A stretch of DNA of 64,000 nt from SIG636 sp045592105 (GCA_045592105.1 JAZNUB010000059.1:1-64000), one strand, 5' to 3'. Positions 26,381 through 35,230 are shown, counted from the first letter of the stretch. Notes: generated from the letters alone by a model not told the origin. A program made the numbers and translations.

Positions 26381-26504
26381 ATAGCATGGAAGCTCCAAAA
26401 TTTTGCATCGTGGTTCCCTCCGTTTATACAGTATACATTTGAAAATAGTATATCATAAGCAAAACTGTTTGTAAAGGCTTTAAAAATTAAAGATTATTAT
26501 AAGC
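26381..26504 (-). repeat. Direct repeat copy 2: promoter with a truncated gene start
   Basis: This copy carries the same promoter (-35 at 26470-26475, -10 at 26447-26452) and ribosome site, but the duplicated reading frame stops after nine codons (MQNFGASML). It now forms the leader of the zinc-ribbon gene. Confidence 0.9.
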
Positions 26505-26551
26505 TTTGATGCTAAAATATATTGTTATACAAGCAACATTAAAACGAACAC

Positions 26552-26580
26552 TTGATTTTTAAACGGTTTTGGGGTAAACT
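26552..26580 (+). promoter_or_regulatory. Promoter of the GT8-VTT operon
   Basis: TTGATT (26552-26557) and TAAACT (26575-26580) are 17 nt apart, 47 nt before the GT8-VTT start codon. The -10 box is not perfect. Confidence 0.55.
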
Positions 26581-26627
26581 GTTTTAGTAAGCTTTTTTAC
26601 ACCTAATAACCGAAAGGCTATAAACCT

Positions 26628-28205
26628 ATGGAAAACAACTTATCTGCAAAGTGTAACGAGCCTGTTAATCTGCTTGTTACGATTGATAACAATTACATAG
26701 AGCCGTTGACCGTTATGATGAACGCTTACAGCGAGGCGCATATCGGCGTTGACACACATCTGTTTATAGCACATTCGTCATTGACCGAGTGCGATTTCAA
26801 GCGCATCAGAAACGGCATAAAAAGCGCGGAAATAACTATACACAACGTTCATATAACCGCCCAATGGTTTAAGGGCACACCCGTTATAGACCGTTTGCCG
26901 GAGGAATCGTTTTACAGGCTGATGGCGTTTGAGTTTTTGCCTGATACGGTACACCGTTGCCTGTACCTTGACCCCGATATAATAATACGCAAATCGCTTT
27001 TGCCGTTTTACGGTATGGAGCTTGGCAGCTTTTATCTTGCGGCGTCCAGCCATACCTACAAGGCGAAAAACAAGTTTAATCTTTTACGGCTTAACCTAAC
27101 GGATAACGAAAGGTACATTAATTCGGGCGTTATGCTGATGAATTTGGATGCCATCCGCAAGGATTTTACCGTGGAATTGATACTTGAAAGGCTTAATGAA
27201 AGCATACAGCTTTTGTGGCTTGGCGACCAAGATTTGATAAACATTCTGTTTGGCAGCAACGCCTTGCTTGTAGACGAAAAGCTGTGGAACCTGGACGAAA
27301 GAACCTTTAATCACAACAAAAAAAGCTTTACAATGGCAGACGTTGAAGAAAACACCGCGATAATTCATTACAACGGCAAGCATAAGCCGTGGCTAAACGG
27401 GTACAAGGGCAAGCTGGATTGCTTTTATCCGCAGGTGGAAAGCAAGGGGCCGCCCCCTAAAGGGCGATGGAAGGCACAGCTTAAAGCGATACGCCGCATT
27501 ACAAGCCTTAACAAAACGCAAAAGATATATTGTGCGGGGCTGTTGCTTGTGGCTGTAACCTGCATAATTTGCTGGCTTGTGTTCGGCAAACGGCTTTTAA
27601 CTATAATAGAACAGCCTGATACGTTCCGCGCGTGGCTTGATAAGTTCGGCGCGTTTGACGAGATTGTGTTTATACTGATACGCGCCGCGCAAACGGTGGT
27701 TAAATTCATCCCCGCAGAGCCGCTGGAGATAGGCTCGGGCTACGCTTGGGGTGCTATACCGGGTATGCTGTACTGCGTTATCGGCAATATGCTTGGCACG
27801 CTTGTTATATGGGCGCTTACCAAACGGCTTGGCAAGCGGTTTGTGGATAGCTTTATCCCCACAAGCAACTTTAAAACGCTATCGCTTTTCAAAAGCTCTG
27901 AAAAGGTATATGCCTTGCTGTTCTTTCTTTACCTTATCCCCGGCTCGCCAAAGGACGGGTTTACCTACCTTGTGGGCTTGCTGGACGTAAAGCTTGTACC
28001 GTTTCTTGTGATAACCTTTATAGCGCGGATGCCGTCGGTGCTGTCGTCAACCTTGTGCGGCTCCACCTTGGCGGAAAAGCAGTACCTGATATCCGCCGTT
28101 ATATTTGCGGCAACCGTTGTGCTTGCCGTGCTTGGCGGTGCGCTGTATAAGGCGTACACAAAGAAAAAACTGCGCGAAGCTAACGAAACAAAGCTTTCCG
28201 CATAA
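26628..28205 (+). CDS. GT8 glycosyltransferase fused to a VTT/DedA-type membrane domain
   Basis: The 525-residue protein has two parts. Residues about 10-260 are a GT8 domain: the metal motif is DPD in CLYLDPDIII near residue 114, then INSGVMLMNL, GDQDLINI, and the closing HYNGKHKPW. GT8 enzymes use UDP-glucose or UDP-galactose. Residues about 300-510 are a membrane domain with FIPAEPLEIGSGYAWG and LYLIPGSPKDGFTYLVG, the signature of the VTT (SNARE-associated, DedA/TVP38) family, whose known members move lipids between leaflets. The two may make and flip a glycolipid. The following two genes handle phospholipid-linked polymers, supporting that idea. I know no characterised example of this fusion. 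Confidence 0.85.
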   Translation: MENNLSAKCNEPVNLLVTIDNNYIEPLTVMMNAYSEAHIGVDTHLFIAHSSLTECDFKRIRNGIKSAEITIHNVHITAQWFKGTPVIDRLPEESFYRLMAFEFLPDTVHRCLYLDPDIIIRKSLLPFYGMELGSFYLAASSHTYKAKNKFNLLRLNLTDNERYINSGVMLMNLDAIRKDFTVELILERLNESIQLLWLGDQDLINILFGSNALLVDEKLWNLDERTFNHNKKSFTMADVEENTAIIHYNGKHKPWLNGYKGKLDCFYPQVESKGPPPKGRWKAQLKAIRRITSLNKTQKIYCAGLLLVAVTCIICWLVFGKRLLTIIEQPDTFRAWLDKFGAFDEIVFILIRAAQTVVKFIPAEPLEIGSGYAWGAIPGMLYCVIGNMLGTLVIWALTKRLGKRFVDSFIPTSNFKTLSLFKSSEKVYALLFFLYLIPGSPKDGFTYLVGLLDVKLVPFLVITFIARMPSVLSSTLCGSTLAEKQYLISAVIFAATVVLAVLGGALYKAYTKKKLREANETKLSA

Positions 28206-28237
28206 CTTGTAATACACACAGAAAGAGGACGTTTTTG

Positions 28238-28807
28238 ATGCAAAAGAACCAAAAAGACTATCAAAAGCGAATATTAACGATACCAAATATACTGTCTATG
28301 TTGCGCATACTGATGATACCGCTTATAGTATGGCTTTATATGGTAAAGGAATCCGCGCTTTGGACGGCGGTTATGCTTACCGTATCTGGCGCAACGGACG
28401 TGGTGGACGGTTACATCGCGCGGCATTACAATATGGTTAGCGATTTCGGCAAGGCGTTTGACCCCGTTGCAGACAAGCTAACGCAGTTTAGTATGCTGGC
28501 GTGCCTTGTGGCAAAATCGCCGCTTATAGCCGTGCCATTGGTTATCCTTGTGGTAAAAGAAATAAGCACGGCGGTTTTAGGGCTTGTGGCTATCAAAAAA
28601 ACGGGCGAGGTTAAAAGCGCCGTTTGGCACGGCAAGCTTACCACCTGCTTGATATACGCGTTGATTATTCTGCATATCCTATGGATAGATATCCCCAAGG
28701 CAGTTTCCGATAGCTGTATAATAGTTTGCTCTGCTATGATGCTAACGTCCTTTATTCTATACAGCACAAAATATATAAAGGCTATCCTTCAAAGCAAGGC
28801 AAAATAG
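28238..28807 (+). CDS. CDP-alcohol phosphatidyltransferase (PgsA-like)
   Basis: This 189-residue membrane enzyme carries the family motif DVVDGYIARHYNMVSDFGKA followed by DPVADK, so all catalytic aspartates are present. It moves a phosphatidyl group from CDP-diacylglycerol to an alcohol, most likely glycerol 3-phosphate in PgsA relatives. ATG at 28238 follows AGAGG; a TTG at 28235 is possible. It lies between the GT8-VTT gene and the LtaS-like gene. Phosphatidylglycerol would be the substrate of LtaS-like enzymes, so the set is coherent. Confidence 0.88.
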   Translation: MQKNQKDYQKRILTIPNILSMLRILMIPLIVWLYMVKESALWTAVMLTVSGATDVVDGYIARHYNMVSDFGKAFDPVADKLTQFSMLACLVAKSPLIAVPLVILVVKEISTAVLGLVAIKKTGEVKSAVWHGKLTTCLIYALIILHILWIDIPKAVSDSCIIVCSAMMLTSFILYSTKYIKAILQSKAK

Positions 28808-28840
28808 GGCGTTTTCCCTCTAAGAAAGGCTGTAATTTTT

Positions 28841-30850
28841 ATGAAAACAAAACTTAAAAGCATTAAAATAAAGCCGCTGTTTATATTTTGGGGCATTATC
28901 CTGTATTGGGAGCTTATACTTAAAGCATTTACGGGCAGCACGTTTTTTGACCTTGGGCTTATATTTATGCCTTTGTTCTCGTTGGTTGCGGCGTTGTTGA
29001 TACAAGCGGTATGCGTTTTTTTGAAAAAGGAAAGGGTTATGCTTGGCGGCGGTATAATGCTGGCTTTACTGCTTGTTTTGTACGCCACTCAAACCATATA
29101 CCACCGCTTTTTTAACAAGTTTTTGATTATATTTTCCATCACCTCGGGCGGCGTTGGGCAAGTGCTGGCAGGAAATATGGCAAGCAACACCTTTGATGCA
29201 ATAATCAAAGCCGCGCCGATAGTTTTACTGCTGTTGTTGCCTGCACCGCTGTATATCGCGTTTTTTAACCGCGTTGCAAACCACGAATACAAGCTTGTTA
29301 AAAAGCATTTGTGGGGCGTTTTGGCGTTGGGGCTACATATAATAACCGTTTTGGTTGTCATGCTTGTGCCTGCGGTATCGGATATACAATCAGGCTTGTA
29401 TGACCCTAATTTTTCCGTTACCAGCTTTGGGCTGTTGCGTACAGAGGTTTTGGATATAAAATACAACCTTATAGGTGTGGAGCAAAGCTTTGTTTTGGAG
29501 GAAGAAAGCTCGGAGGACGACGTGGAGGCTATGGCACCGCCAAGCTTTGTTGCCAACAGCAATATTACCGATATAAATTTTGGCGAGCTTGCCAAAACGG
29601 AAACGGACGAAACTCTTAACACACTAAACAAATATTTTGCAGAAAAAAAGCCAAGCGCGAAGAACGAATACACGGGTATGTATAAGGGCTACAACCTTGT
29701 AACCGTTGTAGCGGAAGGTTTTTCGCCCTACGCTATCGACAAGGAGCTTACTCCCACGCTATACAAGCTTCAAAACGAGGGCTTTAATTTCACAAACTTC
29801 TATACCCCTATATGGGGCGTTTCCACATCGGATGGTGAGTATACCGTTTGCACGGGGCTGCTGCCCAAAGCAGGCGTTTGGAGCTTTTATAAATCCGCGG
29901 GCAACTATATGCCCTACTGTCTTGGCAATATGTTCGAAAGCGTTGGCGTGGAGGAAACCTACGCATACCACAACAACAGCTACACGTATTACCGCAGGGA
30001 TCAATCGCACGTTAATATGGGCTACACCTTTAAGGGGATAGGCAACGGCGTTGAGGAATACGTTGAAAACGTTTGGCCGCAATCCGATCTGGAGATGGTT
30101 GAAGGCTCTATACCCGAATATTTAAGTTCCGATAAACAGTTTCACGCTTATTATATGACGGTTAGCGGCCACCTTGATTACAGCACGGAAAAGAACGCAA
30201 TGTCCGCTAAAAATTGGGAGCTTGTTAAGGATTTAGAGTGTAGTGACACCCTAAAGGCGTACTACGCCTGCAACATAGAGCTTGACAGGGCAATAGAAGC
30301 GCTTATCAAAAAGCTTGAGGAGGCGGGCGTTGCCGACAAGACCGTTATAGCCATAACGCCTGACCACTATCCCTACGGGCTTGAGCAGGAGGGCGCAACA
30401 CCTTACGAGATATGGGAGGAGCTGCTTGGGCGCAAGGTTGATACAGAGTTTGAGCTTTACAAAAGCTGTTTTCTGCTGTACTGCGCAGGTACCAAGAACG
30501 CACCTACCATTGACAAGCCCTGCTTTAGTGCCGATATTTTGCCAACGCTTCTTAACCTTTTCGGCTTTGAATACGATTCTCGCCTACTTATGGGCAGCGA
30601 TATCCTTTCAAGCTCGGATGGCTTGGTTATAATGTCCAACCATTCGTTTATAACGGATTTAGGCGCTTATAACGCAACAAGCAACACATTTACGCCATTT
30701 GAAGGTACCGTTTTTGAAAACGAAGAGGCAGAAGAAGAATATATAAACACCATAGAAGCCAAGGTGAACAATATTTTCAAGGTGTCTGCAAAGATACTCG
30801 AAACGGACTATTACAGGTATGTGTTTCAAAAAGATAGCTTTAAAAGCTAA
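28841..30850 (+). CDS. LtaS-like phosphoglycerol transferase (sulfatase superfamily)
   Basis: The 669-residue protein has five N-terminal membrane helices (about 10-185) and an extracellular sulfatase-fold domain at about 285-640. The nucleophile Thr is in GVSTSDGE near residue 328, substrate and metal residues in SGHLDYS near 441, and TPDHYPYG near 506. LtaS enzymes polymerise glycerol phosphate from phosphatidylglycerol on a glycolipid anchor. The neighbours suggest a lipoteichoic-acid-like polymer. The linker EEESSEDDVEAMAPPS is acidic and low complexity. A strong hairpin follows. Confidence 0.9.
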   Translation: MKTKLKSIKIKPLFIFWGIILYWELILKAFTGSTFFDLGLIFMPLFSLVAALLIQAVCVFLKKERVMLGGGIMLALLLVLYATQTIYHRFFNKFLIIFSITSGGVGQVLAGNMASNTFDAIIKAAPIVLLLLLPAPLYIAFFNRVANHEYKLVKKHLWGVLALGLHIITVLVVMLVPAVSDIQSGLYDPNFSVTSFGLLRTEVLDIKYNLIGVEQSFVLEEESSEDDVEAMAPPSFVANSNITDINFGELAKTETDETLNTLNKYFAEKKPSAKNEYTGMYKGYNLVTVVAEGFSPYAIDKELTPTLYKLQNEGFNFTNFYTPIWGVSTSDGEYTVCTGLLPKAGVWSFYKSAGNYMPYCLGNMFESVGVEETYAYHNNSYTYYRRDQSHVNMGYTFKGIGNGVEEYVENVWPQSDLEMVEGSIPEYLSSDKQFHAYYMTVSGHLDYSTEKNAMSAKNWELVKDLECSDTLKAYYACNIELDRAIEALIKKLEEAGVADKTVIAITPDHYPYGLEQEGATPYEIWEELLGRKVDTEFELYKSCFLLYCAGTKNAPTIDKPCFSADILPTLLNLFGFEYDSRLLMGSDILSSSDGLVIMSNHSFITDLGAYNATSNTFTPFEGTVFENEEAEEEYINTIEAKVNNIFKVSAKILETDYYRYVFQKDSFKS

Positions 30851-30861
30851 AATTAGCGCAA

Positions 30862-30903
30862 CAAGTGGCAGTGTTAAATCCAACAATTTGACACTGCCAC
30901 TTG
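30862..30903 (+). terminator. Hairpin after the LtaS-like gene
   Basis: A perfect 13-bp stem (30862-30874 with 30891-30903) plus partly paired aaat/attt extends it. It has no clear T tract, so termination could be factor-assisted. Confidence 0.55.
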
Positions 30904-30969
30904 GCATATAAATTGTGGTGCAACACGCCGCGAAAGCGTTATTTTTAAGATAAAGCGTAACGCCTTTTT

Positions 30970-31065
30970 TGTAGGGGTCATTCACGAATAACCCGTTACG
31001 CGGCATCTAAAGCTAATGCTAAATTTAAACGCAACGCTTCGGTCGATTCGTGAATCGACCCTACA
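30970..31065. repeat. Inverted repeat tgtaggg..attcacgaat
   Basis: Arms at 30970-30989 and 31046-31065 are near-perfect reverse complements; the right part (31042-31060) is also self-complementary around gattcgtgaatc. The whole 30851-31253 stretch has no gene, only this repeat, several aaagcg/cgcttt short inverted segments, and two strong hairpins. It looks like a small non-autonomous repeat of the kind found between genes in Clostridia. Confidence 0.6.
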
Positions 31066-31147
31066 CACCGCAATGGGGTTTTGTTTTAACAATGAAGCGC
31101 AACGCTTTAACGTAGGCATTTTGATCACCCATCCATTATAACACAAA

Positions 31148-31187
31148 TAGGTGCTGTATCAAATCATTTGATTTAATACAGCACCTA
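31148..31187. terminator. Palindromic hairpin with ctgtatcaaat arm
   Basis: A 17-bp stem with one mismatch (31148-31164 with 31171-31187) has a 6-nt loop. It shares the core gctgtatcaaatc with the hairpin at 49073-49108, so it belongs to a repeated type. It follows the 3' end of the SGNH gene on the minus strand. Confidence 0.6.
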
Positions 31188-31253
31188 TCATTAACCTCCG
31201 CAAAACTCCTTATGCGGCGTTTGCTTTGTAGCGTTTTAGCCGCTAAAGCATAC

Positions 31254-32216
31254 CTACCGTATGCCAAGTTCAGGCATTACATCATAGTTTTTCCACGTGC
31301 CCGCCTGCTTTTTCTCGGCATACTCGCGAAGCACCTGTATCCATATCTTATATGGGTCTTGCTTTATATGGTAAGACCTGTCCGAAGCCCATTCCCTAAC
31401 AAAATAGCCTTTGCCATTGGTCATAGGAGTTGAAACGTCTATAAAATCAACGCCTATTTTATTGCAATACTCCAAAACGTAGTTATTGTAAGTTCTTATG
31501 TTTTCGTTATAAACGCGGTTTAGGTCTATCTCCTCACCCCTACCGGTATTATAAGTACCCGAAAGGACTATAATGTGCAGGTTGGGATTTTTTTGTTTTA
31601 TTATGCTCAAGCCGCGCATTGCGTATTTTGCGCCTTCAAGCGCACAGGTATCAGGTGTGCCCGTCTTCATATCACTATACGGCATAAGCCCTATAACCAA
31701 GGTTTTTACGCCCATCGCGGCAGGCAAATCCTCAAACTTATATGCAACGCCCTCATGCTTTGGCAAGGGTGTATCGGGCCAGGAAGGGTCCTGCGTTTCA
31801 TTTGCGCGGAAGCTCATACCTACGCCTGCGCGGAACTGCGCCGTACCCATAAGCCTGCTTTCTACCGTATCGCGCCAGTTGCCAACGTATCTGCCGAAAT
31901 GCATAATAATGGAATAGCCTATAAATACCGAATCGTTAAAGAAATCATCTATCGGCGTGTAATACAAGTTTTCGGGTATCTCCATAATCGGGTCATTAGG
32001 GTTCTTTGGAACGTAGCTTGATTCTTCACTGCTGTCCTTATTACTGCTGTCCTCAGCGCTACTGTTTTCTACGCTACTATCAGAAGCAACGCTGTTTTCC
32101 TTGCTTTCTTCCTTGGAGATATCCGCGCTGTCTTCGCCGCTATCACCTACACAGCAGGTAAAGCAACCAATAGACAACGCAAGTGCCAAAAACAAACACA
32201 AAACAGTTTTTTTCAT
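31254..32216 (-). CDS. Probable SGNH-type lipoprotein
   Basis: The 320-residue protein has a lipoprotein signal (LALALSIGC, cysteine near residue 18). A Ser/Glu-rich linker at about 25-70 precedes a domain resembling SGNH/GDSL hydrolases (about 85-300). Block I reads VFIGYSIIMHFG, where family members usually have GDS, so the Ser remains but the Asp is Tyr. A strand VKTLVIGLM and block NLHIIVLSGTYNTG follow, and SYHIKQD may hold the His. It may be a cell-surface esterase or a non-catalytic relative. ATG at 32216 follows AGGAGG. It ends the long minus-strand operon. Confidence 0.65.
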   Translation of the reverse strand: MKKTVLCLFLALALSIGCFTCCVGDSGEDSADISKEESKENSVASDSSVENSSAEDSSNKDSSEESSYVPKNPNDPIMEIPENLYYTPIDDFFNDSVFIGYSIIMHFGRYVGNWRDTVESRLMGTAQFRAGVGMSFRANETQDPSWPDTPLPKHEGVAYKFEDLPAAMGVKTLVIGLMPYSDMKTGTPDTCALEGAKYAMRGLSIIKQKNPNLHIIVLSGTYNTGRGEEIDLNRVYNENIRTYNNYVLEYCNKIGVDFIDVSTPMTNGKGYFVREWASDRSYHIKQDPYKIWIQVLREYAEKKQAGTWKNYDVMPELGIR

Positions 32217-32231
32217 CACTACGCCTCCTGC

Positions 32232-32450
32232 TTAATACGTAAACAGCTCGCCACTATCGGGAATCTTTACGGCACGCGGCTCTAATTTAAGCAAATCAAA
32301 CTTAAACTTTTTGCAGATCCCATCAGAGCGCACAACGCCCTTAAGCTTACACACGCACACGCCGCTATCACCTATACCGCCTGCGTTTTCGCAATAAGCG
32401 CACATTTTATTTTCGTCAGGGCAAATTATTTTTCTTTTTTTAAAGAACAT
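32232..32450 (-). CDS. Small cysteine-rich protein, unknown function
   Basis: This 72-residue protein starts at ATG 32450 after AAGGAG; a longer frame from 32567 overlaps the previous gene and is not used. It has six cysteines (CPDENKMCAYC, then CVCK and a late C), suggesting a metal-binding knuckle. It sits 13 nt after the membrane protein gene and 15 nt before the lipoprotein gene in one operon. No family is recognised. Confidence 0.7.
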   Translation of the reverse strand: MFFKKRKIICPDENKMCAYCENAGGIGDSGVCVCKLKGVVRSDGICKKFKFDLLKLEPRAVKIPDSGELFTY

Positions 32451-32463
32451 ATTATCTGGCTCC

Positions 32464-33564
32464 TTAAGCCTTAAACTCGTATAAATATTTAAGCAAGCTA
32501 ACGGTATACCCCTCTGCATCCTTGCTTGCGCAAAGATAAATGCGGCTGTTTTCCCTATCGTCCGCAAAGTAAAAGCCGTTCACCTTAAACAGCGGCAGCT
32601 TACTAAGCTGTATGCCGTACTGCTCTCCCCCGTCGGGCAGATCCGCATTAACGGTGTTTACATCCAAAAGCAAGCCCTTGTTTGAAAGATAGGTGTACGC
32701 ATCAACATCCAAAAGCAACAGCTTGTTGCCCCTTGCCATCTCCTCGGTCTTTTGCTTTTCCTCATCACCGAAAATGTGCTGGCCCTCCTTGTATTTTAGC
32801 TGTAAAAAGCCGTAATCAAGCAGGGGAGCTTTTTTAGGGTCGTTTTGCTTAGCTATATAGTAAAGGCTGTGCTCTATATCGCTAATGCAGTTTTCGTACA
32901 GGTTTCTGTCCCCTATCATCGTCATCTGCACGTTTTCACGCGTAAAGCCTTCCTCTTTGTACTGTATAAGCTTTATAAAGAAATCAACGTTGTTTTTATA
33001 AAAGGGCGTGGCGCTGTTGTAATCAAAAGCTCCGTCCTCCGCATTAGCGCGAAGGCAAACAACAGTATCCCTTGGCATAGCGTTAAAGCCATCCTTTTCC
33101 GCTATATCCAAGTATTTAAGCTCTATACCGTACTCGTTAACCGCACCCTCGGGCATTACACCCAAAACGTCCTCCAGCGGTGCAAGCACCTTGTACGGCT
33201 GAAGCCACTCAAAATACTCCTTATTTAAAAAGTATATGCTGTGATCGCCCGCAACAACCTCTATCTGCAAACGCTCCTTCGTGTCCTTATCCTTTTCACC
33301 CATAAAGGTTATAATAAGGCTTTTGTTCCCATCACCGGTTACGTCACCGTAATAATCCGCAAAGGTAGCTTTAACGCTTTCGCGCCCCGTTTTGCCGATA
33401 TCCATATCCCCTACGTAGAGAATGCAAACGTCCGGCTCGTCCTTCTTTATACACTGTGTAACGGTTACCGCAAGCACCAAAAGCACAAGCGCACCTACCA
33501 GTATATGCCATTTGTGGTAATACCAAAGATTTGAAAAGAAAGAAGTTGTTTTAGATTTGCCCAT
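32464..33564 (-). CDS. Membrane-anchored extracytoplasmic protein, unknown function
   Basis: This 366-residue protein has an N-terminal cytoplasmic tail, one helix at about 20-40 (WHILVGALVLLVLAVTVTQC), and a large extracellular domain with no cysteines after the helix apart from a few scattered ones. DYYGDVTGDGNKS resembles a calcium-binding EF-like loop. No catalytic motif is evident. It lies 12 nt after sufB in the same direction. I do not recognise the family. Confidence 0.75.
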   Translation of the reverse strand: MGKSKTTSFFSNLWYYHKWHILVGALVLLVLAVTVTQCIKKDEPDVCILYVGDMDIGKTGRESVKATFADYYGDVTGDGNKSLIITFMGEKDKDTKERLQIEVVAGDHSIYFLNKEYFEWLQPYKVLAPLEDVLGVMPEGAVNEYGIELKYLDIAEKDGFNAMPRDTVVCLRANAEDGAFDYNSATPFYKNNVDFFIKLIQYKEEGFTRENVQMTMIGDRNLYENCISDIEHSLYYIAKQNDPKKAPLLDYGFLQLKYKEGQHIFGDEEKQKTEEMARGNKLLLLDVDAYTYLSNKGLLLDVNTVNADLPDGGEQYGIQLSKLPLFKVNGFYFADDRENSRIYLCASKDAEGYTVSLLKYLYEFKA

Positions 33565-33576
33565 TATTACCTCTGT

Positions 33577-34500
33577 TTAACTTAAAAAGCCCTCTATTAT
33601 TACAGCCTCTGCCTCCTCCGCGGAAAGGCCGAGAGTTTGAAGCTTCAAAAGCTGTTCGTTATTAATGCGCCCGATCGCCGCTTCGTGTATAATAGAAGCC
33701 TCTGCGCTGTTTGCCTGTATTTCGGGGATACTGCCAACAGACGCCTCATCCATAATAATAGCGTCACATTGAATGTGCGCGTTGCAGGCGGTGTTGCCTA
33801 TAGCCTTGGGGTGGAACACCTGCACGGATTTGTCCTTAGCAACAGAGCGCGATACTATCTGCATACTGCTGTCCTTACCGTTAAGATACACCTCAACGTC
33901 GGATTTAGCAACCTGATTTGCGTGCGTTACAAGCCTTTCAGATATATTAAGGCGTGCTGCGGCGGAAAGATACGCAACCATACTGCGCTTTGTGGAGGTT
34001 ATACCCTCTATCTGCACGCTTTCCATATCAAAAACAGAGCCCTCGCCAAGCATTATAACCGTGGACGGGTTCATAACGGCATCGCCGCTGCCCTCACCGT
34101 AATGCTTTTCGGTATACTTAACGCGGCAATTTTTCCCTACCTTAAAGGTGTGTATACCGCTATGGCTGCTGCCACAGCTTCCGCTGTTGCATATACCACA
34201 GCCTGCAACTATATTTACCTCTGCCCCGTCGCCTATAATAAAATCGTTAGCAACGCTTTCGTCAATCCCGCTTTGCGTAAGGATAACGGGGATATAAACG
34301 TTTTCATCCTTCGTGCCGGCTTTTATGATAATATCTATACCGCTACCGTCTGCCTTGCTTATTATATCTATATTTTCAGTTACTGCACGCGCCGCCTTCT
34401 CACCGTTTTTGCGAACGTTAAACGCGCCGTTCGGCAAGCTTGGCATTGATGCAACTATATCAAGCAGGCGCATATCACCTGCCGCAAGAATTTTATCCAT
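33577..34500 (-). CDS. sufB: SufB/SufD-family Fe-S scaffold, minimal type
   Basis: The 307-residue protein is far shorter than SufB or SufD of the full system (about 420-480). It has the beta-helix core with TSTKRSMVAYLSAAARLNIS, and the C-terminal IIHEAAIGRINNEQLLKLQ typical of the family; GRI..EQ near the end is the diagnostic stretch. Cysteines in GCGICNSGSCGS near 105 could help cluster assembly. With SufC it forms the two-gene system also called SMS. No sufS, sufU or iscS is adjacent, so the cysteine desulfurase must lie elsewhere, if it exists. Confidence 0.9.
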   Translation of the reverse strand: MDKILAAGDMRLLDIVASMPSLPNGAFNVRKNGEKAARAVTENIDIISKADGSGIDIIIKAGTKDENVYIPVILTQSGIDESVANDFIIGDGAEVNIVAGCGICNSGSCGSSHSGIHTFKVGKNCRVKYTEKHYGEGSGDAVMNPSTVIMLGEGSVFDMESVQIEGITSTKRSMVAYLSAAARLNISERLVTHANQVAKSDVEVYLNGKDSSMQIVSRSVAKDKSVQVFHPKAIGNTACNAHIQCDAIIMDEASVGSIPEIQANSAEASIIHEAAIGRINNEQLLKLQTLGLSAEEAEAVIIEGFLS

Positions 34501-34513
34501 CTATCATACCTCT

Positions 34514-35230
34514 TTAGTTCTTTACTTTTATACAGCCCTTGCGGAATATATCAGTTAGCTTCGGAAGAATCTGCTCCGTTGTGCCGATATCAGTAAGAAC
34601 ACCGTCCGCCACAACAGCAATACGGTCCGCCGTTTGCATAACGCGCTCTTGATGCGATATTATCATCAAAGAACCGCTTTTTTCTCTCCCCAAAGAGCTG
34701 AAGGCGTTTACCAGCATATTAAACGACCATATATCTATGCCCGCCTCGGGCTCATCGTATATGGCAACGCGAAGGCTTCTTATCAGAAGCGACGCTACCT
34801 CTATCCTCTTAAGCTCGCCGCCGGACAGCGTTGCATCCAACGTGCGGTTAAGATAGTCCGCCGCGCACAGCCCCACGCGGGATAGGTATTTGCAGCACTC
34901 GGCATCGTCTATCTCGCCGCCTGCCGCTATCGCAAGCAAGCGCTTAACGGTTAAGCCCTTAAATCTGGGCGGAGCCTGAAACGCATAGCCAACGCCAAGC
35001 TTTGCCCTCTCCGTTATGTCAAGCGCGGTTATATCCTTGCCATCCAAAAGTATCCTGCCGGAGCTGGGCTGTATTATACCCATTGCAAGCCTTGCAAGCG
35101 TGCTTTTACCGCCACCGTTAGGGCCGGTTACAACAAGTATCTCGCCATCGTTTACGTCAAGCGTTATACCCTTTATTATCGCCGCGCCGTCATCAGGCGC
35201 ATTATAACATATATTCTCAAGCCTTAGCAT
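34514..35230 (-). CDS. sufC: SufC ATPase
   Basis: The 238-residue ABC ATPase has Walker A VVTGPNGGGKSTLARL near residue 35, signature ATLSGGELKRIEVA, Walker B VAIYDEPEAGID and the switch His in IISHQ. It powers Fe-S cluster assembly on the SufB-like scaffold. The ATG follows AAGGAG and overlaps the end of the CpsB gene by 14 nt, so it is coupled to the polysaccharide regulatory genes. Confidence 0.93.
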   Translation of the reverse strand: MLRLENICYNAPDDGAAIIKGITLDVNDGEILVVTGPNGGGKSTLARLAMGIIQPSSGRILLDGKDITALDITERAKLGVGYAFQAPPRFKGLTVKRLLAIAAGGEIDDAECCKYLSRVGLCAADYLNRTLDATLSGGELKRIEVASLLIRSLRVAIYDEPEAGIDIWSFNMLVNAFSSLGREKSGSLMIISHQERVMQTADRIAVVADGVLTDIGTTEQILPKLTDIFRKGCIKVKN

